A program made the position numbers and the translations under genes. The notes beneath the pieces are model-generated. The model searched no databases and was not told the origin of the DNA. It saw only the letters and a list, made by a program, of their open reading frames with translations. This document shows, in pieces, positions 1 through 8,406 of a DNA stretch of 37,998 bases (its first letter is position 1; every line of letters begins with the position of its first letter). The DNA comes from an uncultured Ruminococcus sp. (GTDB lineage Bacteria; Bacillota; Clostridia; Oscillospirales; Ruminococcaceae): NCBI RefSeq assembly GCF_946415235.1, contig NZ_CAMKRR010000022.1, positions 1 to 37,998 on the forward strand. The letters are read 5' to 3'.

Positions 1-983
1 AAAAGGCAGAGGAAAAGAAGCCCGAAGCTCCCAAAAAGGAAGAAAAGGCAGAGGATAAAAAGCCGCAGGAGCCACAGAGAGCTGAAAACAGCGGTGATTA
101 CGAGAAATACGGCGACCTTATCCATGATGAAAATATCGAGATCGACGACGTCAACAACATGGCGATCGACAAAAACGGTACTCTCGTAAAATACGTGGGA
201 ACCACAGAGTCCATAACGATCCCCGAAAAAGTAAGCGTTATAGGAAAGTACGCATTCCGCGGCAATGAGACGGTAAAGCGCATAGTTATGTCGGACAGTG
301 TACGCACTATAGATAAGTTTGCTTTTTGCCACTGCTTCAACCTTGAAGAGATCGTTTTCTCAAAAAATCTTGAGTCTATCGGCGAAAACGCTTTCCTAAA
401 GTGCCTTAATCTCAGGGAGCTGAACTTCCCCGAGTCGCTTAAGCGCATAGGAAAGGGAGCTTTCGGCCGCTGCAACGGACTTGAAAGTGTGGTTCTTCCT
501 GCGTATCTGCAAAGGATAAGCGACCTGATGTTCTTCTCCTGCAAGCGCCTGAGAAGAATTGTTATATCGGGTTCTGTGGAGTCCATAGGCAATGCAGCTT
601 TTTCCGAGTGCTACAGCCTTAAAAAGGTAATAATTTCAGATTCTGTGGTAACTATCGGTGAAAGTGCTTTCTCATGGTGCAGGTCTCTTGAACAGATCAC
701 TATACCGAATACTGTAAAGACCATAAGCAACTGGGCGTTTTACGGATGCCAGAACCTTATGGATCTGAAGATCAGTATGTATACGAAGGATATCAAAGAG
801 GACGCATTCTGCGGCTGTGAGAGCCTTTGCAATATCAATATAAGCGAATTTGACGATGAGAATATTCCCCTTGACCTTATCAGAAAGGGTCACAAGCAGA
901 CCATAAGGATACTTAAGCAGGTAAACCGCAAAAGAGCGGAGCGCTATGCCCGCGAGCACGGTTTCAGCACATTGTTCATATAA
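1..983 (+). CDS. BspA-like leucine-rich-repeat protein (3' part only)
   Basis: The reading frame is open to the left edge, so this is the C-terminal part of a longer protein. It begins in a Lys/Glu/Pro-rich charged linker (about the first 40 residues), then a short acidic stretch, then about nine LRR units of roughly 23 residues with the pattern I-x-x-x-A-F-x-x-C-x-x-L-x-x-I typical of the Treponema/BspA LRR_5 family. The repeats stop near residue 290 of the visible part, followed by a basic C-terminal tail (VNRKRAERYAREHGF). BspA-type LRR domains are binding modules, usually on surface or secreted proteins. No signal peptide or anchor is visible because the start lies outside the window. The ATG at 159 is internal to the frame and is not the real start. 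A strong terminator follows at 991-1017. The family assignment is firm; the ligand is unknown. Confidence 0.85.
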   Translation, partial: KAEEKKPEAPKKEEKAEDKKPQEPQRAENSGDYEKYGDLIHDENIEIDDVNNMAIDKNGTLVKYVGTTESITIPEKVSVIGKYAFRGNETVKRIVMSDSVRTIDKFAFCHCFNLEEIVFSKNLESIGENAFLKCLNLRELNFPESLKRIGKGAFGRCNGLESVVLPAYLQRISDLMFFSCKRLRRIVISGSVESIGNAAFSECYSLKKVIISDSVVTIGESAFSWCRSLEQITIPNTVKTISNWAFYGCQNLMDLKISMYTKDIKEDAFCGCESLCNINISEFDDENIPLDLIRKGHKQTIRILKQVNRKRAERYAREHGFSTLFI

Positions 984-990
984 CAGCAAA

Positions 991-1017
991 ACGGGAGCTT
1001 TAAAAGCTCCCGTTTTT
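991..1017 (+). terminator. Rho-independent terminator after the LRR gene
   Basis: A perfect stem ACGGGAGCTTT/AAAGCTCCCGT is followed by a T run on the plus strand. The complement also has four T's, so it may serve the convergent gene ending at 1052 as well. Confidence 0.85.
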
Positions 1018-1051
1018 TATATTATTTAAAGGGGGAAGAATAAGAAAAAAG

Positions 1052-2611
1052 TCAATTTCTTTCGATAAAGCCGCCTGTTTCGGCTTTATTTTTATTGTCG
1101 AAGCCGCCGTCCTGACCGCCTTTGAAACCGCCGCGTCTGCCGCCGGACTGAGCTCCGCTGTTTTCGTCGGGAGCAAAATTCTCGTCAGGCTTTCCTCCGA
1201 ATCCGCTGAAATCTCTGCCTTCACCGAATTTTTCGTTAGCTCCCGACTCTGTATCGGAGAAGTCGTCGGGGAAGCCCTCAGGCGGAGTAAAGCTGCCGTC
1301 TGCAAATCCCTCGGGGGGCGTGAACTCACCGTCGGGTCTGCCGTTAAAGCTGCCGTCTCTGCCGCCTTTGAAGCCGCCCATACCGCCGAAGCCCATCATG
1401 GACTGTGGAATCTCATCGACTTCTTCGCCGTTTACGATTATAGTACCGCCGTTGAATTCGGCTGAGGTCTGGTAGTCAAAGGATGACATCTGAGCGGTCA
1501 CGTCGATAGTGCCGCCGTTTACGATGATAACGCCGTTTGAGTCAACACCGTCGGTATCGCCCTGTCCCATAGTTATTGTGGTCTCGCCGCCGTTGAACTC
1601 GATAACTATATCGCAGGCTGTGCTGTTGCGTGAAGCGTTTATGCCGTCGTCGGAAGCGTCGATAGTGATGTTTCCGCCGTTTATCTGCACATATGTAGCT
1701 TCTATGCCCTCGGAAGATGTGATACCGAATGTGCCTCCGTCGATCTGAACGTAGGTAGTTCCCTGTATACCGTCGCTCTTGGCGTTTATATCAAAGCTTC
1801 CGCCGGCAATATATATCTGACCCACTGTATCGTCGTCGCTGTTTTCGCAGTGGAAGCCGTCCTTATTGGTCTTTATTGTAAAGCTTCCGTCGTGTATGGA
1901 AATTGAGTCGTTAGCCTCGAAGGAATCCTTGGCAGTGGTCATTTTGTATGTGCCGCCTGTGATCTTGAGGTCGTCCTTGGTGGAGATGCCGTTTCCGTAT
2001 GCCGAGTATACCGTAAGAGTACCCTTGCCGTTGAGGACAAGGTCCTCCTTTGAGTAAACGACCCCGTCCGTATTGGTCTCGCCGTCAGCTCTGAACTCAT
2101 TGTTTACCGCAAGGGAGCTGTCCTTGTCCGTTGTGGTAATGAACACCTTGTCTGCCGATACTGCATAAACAGCAGGGAAGTCATCATTTTCTATCTCAAC
2201 TCCGTCAAGTACCAGCTGTACTTTTGCATTTTCATCTGCATCGACCTTGATAGTGCAGTTTTTTGCGCTTCCGCTGAGGACGTAAACGCCCTCCTCGGTG
2301 ATATCAATGGTCTTTCCGTCCGAAACAGTAAGCATTTTTGCTGAAGCTGTGTCGGCAGTCTGCGAAAGATCACGGTCGGAGAATATGTTAGACGTGTTTA
2401 TGACAGCTGCGGATATAATCTTATCCGCTTTTTTTACCTCATCTGAGTTTTCGGTCGTCTCGTATGTATCGTTTGTTTCATTATATGTATTTGAGGTATT
2501 CTTTATGACCTCCGTTTCAGAGACGTTCTGATTTGAGCAGCCTGTGAATGTGCTGAGAGCCATTATAAGCACTGCGAGTTCCGCAGCAGTTTTCTTTAAG
2601 TTATTATTCAT
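1052..2611 (-). CDS. Cthe_2159-like carbohydrate-binding lipoprotein (DUF4353 type)
   Basis: The 519-residue protein starts with a lipoprotein signal (basic start, hydrophobic core, lipobox FTGC near residue 25), so it is probably anchored outside the membrane. A charged Thr/Asn/Glu-rich linker follows. From about residue 95 to 400 there are repeated beta strands with 'GG(T/S)', 'DGI', 'NGG' turns, characteristic of the parallel beta-helix Cthe_2159 family, whose founding member in Clostridium thermocellum binds cellulose and polygalacturonate. The last 110 residues are Gly/Phe/Asp-rich low complexity with repeated FGGMGG- and TPPEGF-type units, probably disordered. The start is supported by AAGGG about 10 bases upstream. 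The gene is monocistronic and convergent with the LRR gene. Lectin versus lyase activity cannot be decided from sequence. Confidence 0.82.
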   Translation of the reverse strand: MNNNLKKTAAELAVLIMALSTFTGCSNQNVSETEVIKNTSNTYNETNDTYETTENSDEVKKADKIISAAVINTSNIFSDRDLSQTADTASAKMLTVSDGKTIDITEEGVYVLSGSAKNCTIKVDADENAKVQLVLDGVEIENDDFPAVYAVSADKVFITTTDKDSSLAVNNEFRADGETNTDGVVYSKEDLVLNGKGTLTVYSAYGNGISTKDDLKITGGTYKMTTAKDSFEANDSISIHDGSFTIKTNKDGFHCENSDDDTVGQIYIAGGSFDINAKSDGIQGTTYVQIDGGTFGITSSEGIEATYVQINGGNITIDASDDGINASRNSTACDIVIEFNGGETTITMGQGDTDGVDSNGVIIVNGGTIDVTAQMSSFDYQTSAEFNGGTIIVNGEEVDEIPQSMMGFGGMGGFKGGRDGSFNGRPDGEFTPPEGFADGSFTPPEGFPDDFSDTESGANEKFGEGRDFSGFGGKPDENFAPDENSGAQSGGRRGGFKGGQDGGFDNKNKAETGGFIERN

Positions 2612-2659
2612 AAATTCTGCACCCTTTCATATTATTGGAGTGTGTGATTTGTTTCTATG

Positions 2660-2687
2660 GTTATAATATACACCCTTTTTTTGTAAA
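2660..2687 (-). promoter_or_regulatory. Candidate promoter of the Cthe_2159-like gene
   Basis: Read on the minus strand: TTTACA, 16 bases, TATAAC, about 50 bases upstream of the start. The match to the vegetative consensus is moderate, and TATATT alternatives overlap it. Confidence 0.45.
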
Positions 2688-2798
2688 TTTAAGAAAGGGA
2701 AAATGAAATCGTCGGGAAAGCTTTGTGTAAGAAATCCGCAGAATGTGGAATTTGCAGTGCCAAATCTGATAAAACTGTGAAAATCTGTGATTATACTA

Positions 2799-2827
2799 TT
2801 GACAAATTTAAATATAAGTGATATAAT
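2799..2827 (+). promoter_or_regulatory. Vegetative promoter of the asnS-asnA unit
   Basis: TTGACA (2799-2804), exactly 17 bases, TATAAT (2822-2827): a perfect SigA-type promoter. Transcription would start about 10 bases before the T-box stem I. Confidence 0.9.
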
Positions 2828-2841
2828 ACATACAAATAAAT

Positions 2842-3125
2842 GCAAAGACGGAGAGAAGTAGCACGGAAATTCGTTTTCAGAGAGTGCGGGCAGGGTGTGA
2901 GCCGCATATCAGAGTCTGTGTGAATAACACTCCCGAGCATCAAACCGAAAGGGTGCCGATTTAAGAGGGGCAGCGCATGAATGTCTCGGCGAATAAACGG
3001 TATTCCGAGTAGGGGCGACGTATTCCGCACGTTACAGCGGCTCAAAAGTGATCGCTTTTGCGGTAATTCAGGTGGCACCACGGGTATTGCGCCCCGTCCT
3101 GTAGTTTCAGGACGGGGCTTTTTGT
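2842..3125 (+). promoter_or_regulatory. T-box riboswitch, asparagine specific (AAC specifier)
   Basis: Stem I carries the usual AGAGAG and GGTGTGAG-type distal elements (about 2878-2902). The specifier loop reads GAAT-AAC-ACTC, with AAC (Asn) at 2926-2928. The conserved T-box sequence GGTGGCACCACGGG lies at 3071-3084. It is followed by the terminator stem GCCCCGTCCT/AGGACGGGGC (3091-3118) and T's. Uncharged tRNA-Asn would stabilise the antiterminator and allow transcription into asnS and asnA. The 5' boundary is approximate. Confidence 0.93.
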
Positions 3126-3172
3126 ATTCCTGCTCGTCCTGTGCACATTTTATAATGAAAGGAAAAATTATT

Positions 3173-4543
3173 ATGAAGCACATTGATGTCAAGGAGATAA
3201 TCTCCTCAAAGGACTATGTAGGCAAGCAGGTCACAGTATGCGGCTGGGTACGTACCTCACGTAACTCCAAGAGCGTTGCTTTCGTTGAGGTAAACGACGG
3301 AACTTCGCTGAAAAACGTACAGGTCGTAGTCGATAAGGGCGACAGCGACTTCAAGGAGCCGAGAGTAGGTATGTCTGTAAAGGTCACAGGTACTGCTGTA
3401 GAGGGCAGAAACGAGACTATTGAGATAAACGCTGCTCCCGAGGGGATCACCGTACTGGGCGATGCTCCTACAGATTATCCTCTTCAGAAGAAGGGGCATA
3501 CCCTTGAATTCCTCCGTACTATTCCTCACCTAAGAGGCAGAACGAATACATTCAACGCTGTATGGAGAGTACGTTCCGTACTTGCAGCTGCTATACACGA
3601 ATACTTCCAGAAGAACAACTATGTCTATGTAAATACTCCCCTTATCACAGGAAGCGATTGTGAGGGCGCAGGCGAGATGTTTCAGGTAACGACTATAGGC
3701 TACAGCAAGGATTACAAGAACGAGGAAGAATACTACGCAAACGACTTCTTCGGCAGAAAGGCAGGACTTTCCGTATCGGGTCAGCTCGAGGGCGAAATGG
3801 CTGCAATGGCTATGGGCAAGATATATACCTTCGGTCCTTCTTTCAGAGCCGAGAACTCAAATACTCCCAAGCACCTTGCAGAGTTCTGGCACGTGGAGCC
3901 CGAGGTAGCCTTCGCAGAGCTTGACGATGTTATCGAGATAGCTGAGAATATGCTGAAATACGTTATCCGCAAGCTCCTTGATACCTGTCCCGATGACATG
4001 AAGTTCTTCGACGCACATTTTGAAAAGGGTCTTATCGCGCGTCTTGAGGAGCTTATCTCCCACGACTTCGCAAGAGTTACCTATACAGAGGCTATCGAGC
4101 TCCTCAAGAAGTCGGGAGAGAACTTTGTATATCCCGTAGAGTGGGGCTGCGACCTTCAGACCGAGCATGAGAGATACCTCTCCGAGAAGGTATTCAAGAA
4201 GGCTGTGTTCGTAACGGACTATCCGAAGGAGATAAAGTCCTTCTACATGAAGCAGAATCCCGACGGCAAGACAGTTGCGGCTGTTGACCTGCTTGTGCCG
4301 GGCGTTGGTGAGATAATCGGCGGCAGTGAGCGTGAGGCTGATTACGAGAAGCTTATCGCTGCTATGAACGAGAGAAAGATGAACCTCGATCTCTACAGCG
4401 ACTACCTCGACCTCAGAAAGTTCGGAAGCGTACCTCACGGCGGCTTCGGTCTCGGCTTCGAGAGACTTATCATGTACACAACAGGTATGGCAAATATCCG
4501 CGACGTTATACTCTTCCCGAGAACAGTCGGCTCTATCAGATAA
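3173..4543 (+). CDS. asnS: Asparaginyl-tRNA synthetase
   Basis: The class IIb synthetase charges tRNA-Asn in the cytoplasm. An N-terminal OB-fold anticodon-binding domain (residues about 15-100, VTVCGWVRTSR) precedes the catalytic domain. Motif 2 is at 224-244 (FRAENSNTPKHLAEFWHVEP) and motif 3 around GLGFER at 426-431. The length of 456 residues fits the family. I chose the ATG at 3173: the family N-terminus begins there and GAAAGGA lies 10 bases upstream. The open frame extends back to 2981, but that part is the T-box leader. The gene is the first of an asnS-asnA unit under the Asn T-box. Asn-specific T-box control, together with Asn synthesis next door, separates it from AspRS. Confidence 0.95.
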   Translation: MKHIDVKEIISSKDYVGKQVTVCGWVRTSRNSKSVAFVEVNDGTSLKNVQVVVDKGDSDFKEPRVGMSVKVTGTAVEGRNETIEINAAPEGITVLGDAPTDYPLQKKGHTLEFLRTIPHLRGRTNTFNAVWRVRSVLAAAIHEYFQKNNYVYVNTPLITGSDCEGAGEMFQVTTIGYSKDYKNEEEYYANDFFGRKAGLSVSGQLEGEMAAMAMGKIYTFGPSFRAENSNTPKHLAEFWHVEPEVAFAELDDVIEIAENMLKYVIRKLLDTCPDDMKFFDAHFEKGLIARLEELISHDFARVTYTEAIELLKKSGENFVYPVEWGCDLQTEHERYLSEKVFKKAVFVTDYPKEIKSFYMKQNPDGKTVAAVDLLVPGVGEIIGGSEREADYEKLIAAMNERKMNLDLYSDYLDLRKFGSVPHGGFGLGFERLIMYTTGMANIRDVILFPRTVGSIR

Positions 4544-4554
4544 TTTAGCCGATT

Positions 4555-4640
4555 TGTAGGAGGCGATGCCTACATCGCCCCGTGTAACTATGGATTTTGC
4601 GGGCAGATGTGGGCATCCGCCCCTACATGCTAATGGTTTA
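4555..4640. repeat. Short palindromic repeat element between asnS and asnA
   Basis: Two imperfect hairpin units in opposite orientation: a GTAGGAGGCGATGCC unit at 4556-4588 and a GCGGGCAGATG...CATCCGCCCCTACA unit at 4599-4626. They resemble the units at 5731-5755, 5807-5877 and 23916-23992. The element is non-coding and transcribed within the operon. Confidence 0.6.
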
Positions 4641-4713
4641 AATATGTACAGCACAGGAAGCATCAATGGCGCTGCTTTCTGTAAAAATATCAAGTAAAGG
4701 AAAGTGATTAATC

Positions 4714-5724
4714 ATGTCAAGATCGCTGTATATCCCCGAGGGCTATAAATCAGCCCTCACGCTGAGAGAAACTCAGCACGCTATCAAGTATATCAAGGAC
4801 GTATTCCAGCAGGCTCTATCTTTTGCCCTGACTCTGGACAGAGTATCAGCTCCCCTGATCGTTAAAAAGGGAAGCGGTATCAACGACGACCTCAACGGCG
4901 TTGAGCGCAAGGTCGATTTCGACATAAAGGAGATCGCTGCAGAGGCTGAGGTAGTTCAGTCACTGGCAAAATGGAAGCGTATGGCTCTCTATCGCTACGG
5001 CTACAGCGCAGGAGAGGGTATCTATACGGATATGAACGCTATCCGCCGCGATGACGATACAGACAATACCCACTCAATATTCGTTGACCAGTGGGACTGG
5101 GAAAAGGTCATCACCCGTGACCAGAGAAATATACAGTTCCTTAAGGATACGGTAAAATCGGTAGTCAAGGCTATTGCTTACACAAAGCGCAAGGTAAGTC
5201 TCCGCTATCCTCAGCTGGCTGCAAAGGTATGCGACGAGCCGTACTTCATCACAACTCAGGAGCTTGAAGATATGTACCCCGACAAGACAGGTCATGAGCG
5301 TGAGCGCCTTATCACCAAGGAGCACAAGACCGTATTCCTTATGGGTATCGGCGGCAAGCTTGCCAGCGGTGAGAAGCATGACGGAAGAGCTCCCGACTAC
5401 GACGATTGGGCGCTCAACGGTGATATCCTCTTCTGGGACGAGGTCCTTGACGATTCTCTTGAGATATCCTCAATGGGAATCCGTGTTGACGCGGAGTCGC
5501 TCAAAAAGCAGCTTGCAGAGTGCGGAGCCGAGGACAGGATGCAGTACAAGTATCATCAGATGATAGCTGACGGTACTCTCCCGCTCACTATCGGCGGCGG
5601 TATCGGTCAGTCGAGACTTTGTATGTTCATGCTTGAAAAAGCTCATATCGGCGAGGTACAGTCCTCTATATGGTCCGACGAGATGATAGAGAAGTGTGCA
5701 GCTAACGGTATCACACTGCTCTGA
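4714..5724 (+). CDS. asnA: Aspartate-ammonia ligase (asparagine synthetase A)
   Basis: AnsA-independent biosynthetic enzyme: it makes asparagine from aspartate, ammonia and ATP (AMP-forming) and is structurally related to class II tRNA synthetases. The length of 336 residues is close to the roughly 330 of known AsnA. The N-terminal RETQHAIKYIKDVFQQAL and LNGVERKVDFD segments, the DQWDWEKVI block and the C-terminal GGGIGQSRLCMF block are typical of the family. AAGGAAAG lies about 10 bases before the ATG. No promoter is seen in the 170 bases after asnS apart from a repeat, so it is probably cotranscribed and shares the Asn T-box. Supply and charging of the same amino acid would then respond to one signal. 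Confidence 0.95.
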   Translation: MSRSLYIPEGYKSALTLRETQHAIKYIKDVFQQALSFALTLDRVSAPLIVKKGSGINDDLNGVERKVDFDIKEIAAEAEVVQSLAKWKRMALYRYGYSAGEGIYTDMNAIRRDDDTDNTHSIFVDQWDWEKVITRDQRNIQFLKDTVKSVVKAIAYTKRKVSLRYPQLAAKVCDEPYFITTQELEDMYPDKTGHERERLITKEHKTVFLMGIGGKLASGEKHDGRAPDYDDWALNGDILFWDEVLDDSLEISSMGIRVDAESLKKQLAECGAEDRMQYKYHQMIADGTLPLTIGGGIGQSRLCMFMLEKAHIGEVQSSIWSDEMIEKCAANGITLL

Positions 5725-5730
5725 TAACGT

Positions 5731-5755
5731 TGTAGGGGCGGATATTATCCGCCCG
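5731..5755. repeat. GTAGGGGCG-type hairpin repeat
   Basis: GTAGGGGCGGATA/TATCCGCCC palindrome directly after asnA. Same family as the units at 5807-5877 and 23916-23992. Confidence 0.6.
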
Positions 5756-5770
5756 AATAAAGAACAATAA

Positions 5771-5799
5771 AGCCCGAAAGCGATGCTTTCGGGCTTTTT
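5771..5799 (+). terminator. Terminator of asnS-asnA
   Basis: Perfect 10-bp stem AGCCCGAAAG/CTTTCGGGCT with a 5-base loop, followed by T's. Nearly the same hairpin recurs at 24001-24026. Confidence 0.88.
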
Positions 5800-5806
5800 G
5801 CTGTGT

Positions 5807-5877
5807 GTAGGGGCGAACAGTGTTCGCCCGTGCTGGAATTTATGTATATATTTCGGGCGCACATTGTGCGCCCCTAT
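5807..5877. repeat. Pair of inverted GTAGGGGCG-type hairpin repeats
   Basis: Left unit GTAGGGGCGAACAGTGTTCGCCCG and right unit CGGGCGCACATTGTGCGCCCCTA face each other and form a larger inverted pair between the convergent asnA and pheT genes. Confidence 0.62.
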
Positions 5878-5899
5878 AAGCTAACTGCTAATAGCTTAA

Positions 5900-8356
5900 T
5901 CAGCCGCGGAGCTCAGCTCCGATAGCACTGAGTGCTTTCAGTACGCGCTTCATTGCGCCGTCTGCCTGTTCGTCTGTGAGAGTTCCCTCATGTGAACGCA
6001 TGGATATGGAGTAAGCGATGCTCTTCTTGCCGTTCTTCTTCATATCATCGCTGCGGTATACGTCGAAGAGGCTTACCTTTTCGAGTATCTTTCCTACAGC
6101 TCCCTTGATAGCCTTTTCAAGCTCTGCAACAGGCATATCCTCGTCCACAAGGAGACTGAGGTCACGTGTAGTTGCAGGGAACTTCGGCAGTGGCTTATAG
6201 GTTATCTTATCTGCGGCTGCTGCCATGAGCTCGGGGATATTGAGCTTTGCAACGTAGGTCTTTACTCCTATCTCGTAGGTCTCCTGCACCTCGGGGTGAA
6301 CCTCGCCCATGATGCCGAGGGGAGCGCCGTCCTTGAGGATAACTGCGCTTCTGCCCGGGTGGAGAGCGTACTTCTCATCGAATATATCACTGTCAGTTGC
6401 GCGGACATACTCAACATCGTTTATTTTGAGCTCTGCAAGGAGCTGCTCAACCATGCCCTTGAGAGTATAGAAGTCAGCATCGCCGCCGTACATACCTATT
6501 GTAAGTCTCTGGGGCTCGTCGGGGAGAGAATAGCTGTACTTATGCTTCTGCTTGCCGCTGTTTGCGAGAGTATCACCGTTGATGAAGGGCTTCTCCTCGG
6601 AAGCGGGGAGGTACTCCTTTGCTATCTCAAAGAGGCAGGCCTTTTCGTTGCGGTTGTTGTAGTTGAATGAAAGTACGTCCAGCATCGACGGGATAGTGGA
6701 AGTTCTCATAACGCTGGTATCCTCGCCGAGAGGATTTACTATCCTTACTACCTTGCGGAGCCTGCTGTCCTGTGGGAGACGTATCCTGTCGAAGTACTTG
6801 GGAGATACGAATGAATAGGTAGCTATCTCATAGCCGCCGAGAGCCGCTGCCGCGTTTCTGAGTATGCGCGTGAACTTCTGCTCCTCTGTGAATTCAGCTC
6901 TTGCCACGCCGCGGAAGTCAGTTGACGGGATATTGTTATAGCCGTAGATACGGGCAACTTCCTCTGCGATATCAGCCTTGCAGCCGATGTCTATACGGAA
7001 GGACGGAGCTATCACCTTGCCGCCCTCTACCTTGAAGTCAAGGCGTTCGAGGTACTTTATCATGTCAGCCTCGGATATATCAGTGCCGAGAAAATTGTTT
7101 ATCCAGTCTGCGCTGAAATCAACTGCAGCAGGTGTTTTGTCTGTGTAGTCACGGTCAATTACTGTGTTGAGGACCTCACCTGCGCCAAGCTCTTCAACGA
7201 GCTCGAAAGCTCTCTTTAAGCAGGTCATTGAGATAAGTCTGTCAACGCCCTTTTCATAACGTGCGGAAGCGTCGGACTTCAGCTTGAGAGCCTTTGATGT
7301 GCGTCTTACCTGTGTGGGCTCGAAGTATGCGGACTCGAATACGACTGTTGTTGTGTCGTCCATGATACCGCTGTACTCGCCGCCCATGATACCTGCAACG
7401 GCGACGGGCTTCTTCTCGTCTGCGATGACCAGCATATCCTCTGTGAGCTCGCGTTCAACGCCGTCAAGAGTCATTATCTTCTCTCCGTTCTTTGCGTTGC
7501 GGACATTGATATGAGCTCCCTCAACGTAGCGGAGGTCGAAGGCGTGCATAGGCTGACCGTATTCAAGCATAACGTAGTTTGTGATATCAACGAAGTTATT
7601 GATAGGGCGAACGCCGCTTGCACGGAGACGCTCTCTCATCCAGCGGGGAGATGGTCCGATCTTTACGTTCTTTACGATACCTGCACAGTAGCGCTGACAC
7701 TTTTCCGTGTTGTGGATATCGACTTTCAGCATAGAGTTGATATCGCCGTCAACTCCCTTGAATTCGGGAGCTTTTACCTTAAGTTCCGTACCGTAGGTAG
7801 CGGCAGTCTCTCTTGCAAGACCGATAACGCTGAGACAGTCGGGACGGTTTGAGGTTATCTCGAACTCTACGGAAGTATCGTCAAGTCCTATAGCTGTGTG
7901 GATATCCTCGCCGAGCTTGCAGTCCTCTTCGATAACGAATACGCCCTCGGGGTCTGCATAGGGGAAGTCGTGAGCTGTGAGACCGAGAGTTTCAAGTCCG
8001 CAGAACATACCGAAGCTCTCAACTCCGCGCATCTTGCACTTCTTGATCTTGCCCTCGGGGAGAACGGCTCCGTCAAGAGCAACGGGGACGAGATCGCCCT
8101 CCTTTACGTTCTTTGCGTTGGTAACTATCTGTATGGGAGCCTCAGCGCCGATGTCAACCTGACATACAAAGAGCGCGTCAGCATTTTCGTGAGGACCTTT
8201 TGAGAGTATCTTACCAACTACTACGTTGGAGATATTGCTTCCCTCTTTTTCATAGCACTCTACCTTTGAGCCGCTCATTGTGAGGGCGTGGCAGAAATCC
8301 TTTATGGGCATATCGGCTTTAACGTAATCGCCGAGCCATTTCATAGATAAATTCAT
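5900..8356 (-). CDS. pheT: Phenylalanyl-tRNA synthetase beta subunit
   Basis: This is the 818-residue beta chain of the alpha2-beta2 PheRS. Domains in order: B1/EMAP-type tRNA-binding fold (about 40-150; VVVGKILSKGPHENADALFVCQVD), B3/B4 editing region (about 210-385; contains PINNFVDITNYVMLEYGQPMHAFD), B5 (about 400-475), the catalytic-like B6-B7 core, and the C-terminal FDX-ACB anticodon-binding domain (about 725-818; YKPLPKFPATTRDLSLLVDED). The length is normal for bacterial PheT. GAAAGG lies upstream of the ATG. Unusually, it is separated from pheS by another gene (8407-8988); otherwise it is the last gene of the Phe T-box unit. Confidence 0.96.
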   Translation of the reverse strand: MNLSMKWLGDYVKADMPIKDFCHALTMSGSKVECYEKEGSNISNVVVGKILSKGPHENADALFVCQVDIGAEAPIQIVTNAKNVKEGDLVPVALDGAVLPEGKIKKCKMRGVESFGMFCGLETLGLTAHDFPYADPEGVFVIEEDCKLGEDIHTAIGLDDTSVEFEITSNRPDCLSVIGLARETAATYGTELKVKAPEFKGVDGDINSMLKVDIHNTEKCQRYCAGIVKNVKIGPSPRWMRERLRASGVRPINNFVDITNYVMLEYGQPMHAFDLRYVEGAHINVRNAKNGEKIMTLDGVERELTEDMLVIADEKKPVAVAGIMGGEYSGIMDDTTTVVFESAYFEPTQVRRTSKALKLKSDASARYEKGVDRLISMTCLKRAFELVEELGAGEVLNTVIDRDYTDKTPAAVDFSADWINNFLGTDISEADMIKYLERLDFKVEGGKVIAPSFRIDIGCKADIAEEVARIYGYNNIPSTDFRGVARAEFTEEQKFTRILRNAAAALGGYEIATYSFVSPKYFDRIRLPQDSRLRKVVRIVNPLGEDTSVMRTSTIPSMLDVLSFNYNNRNEKACLFEIAKEYLPASEEKPFINGDTLANSGKQKHKYSYSLPDEPQRLTIGMYGGDADFYTLKGMVEQLLAELKINDVEYVRATDSDIFDEKYALHPGRSAVILKDGAPLGIMGEVHPEVQETYEIGVKTYVAKLNIPELMAAAADKITYKPLPKFPATTRDLSLLVDEDMPVAELEKAIKGAVGKILEKVSLFDVYRSDDMKKNGKKSIAYSISMRSHEGTLTDEQADGAMKRVLKALSAIGAELRG

Positions 8357-8406
8357 ATCTTTTTTCCTTTCGATTTATTTGAAATATCATCATACTTTTC
8401 ATGTAT

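Noticed and set aside
2981..3172. N-terminal extension of asnS through the T-box
   Set aside because: It would translate the terminator and T-box sequence. The family N-terminus and ribosome binding site support 3173.
3857..4693. 278-residue minus-strand reading frame opposite asnS
   Set aside because: It is a shadow of asnS codon bias: the plus-strand protein has complete class II synthetase motifs, and the minus frame has no ribosome binding site or recognisable domain.
5725..5899. CRISPR-like repeats
   Set aside because: The units are self-complementary hairpins that differ in sequence and spacing; there are no regularly spaced unique spacers and no cas genes.
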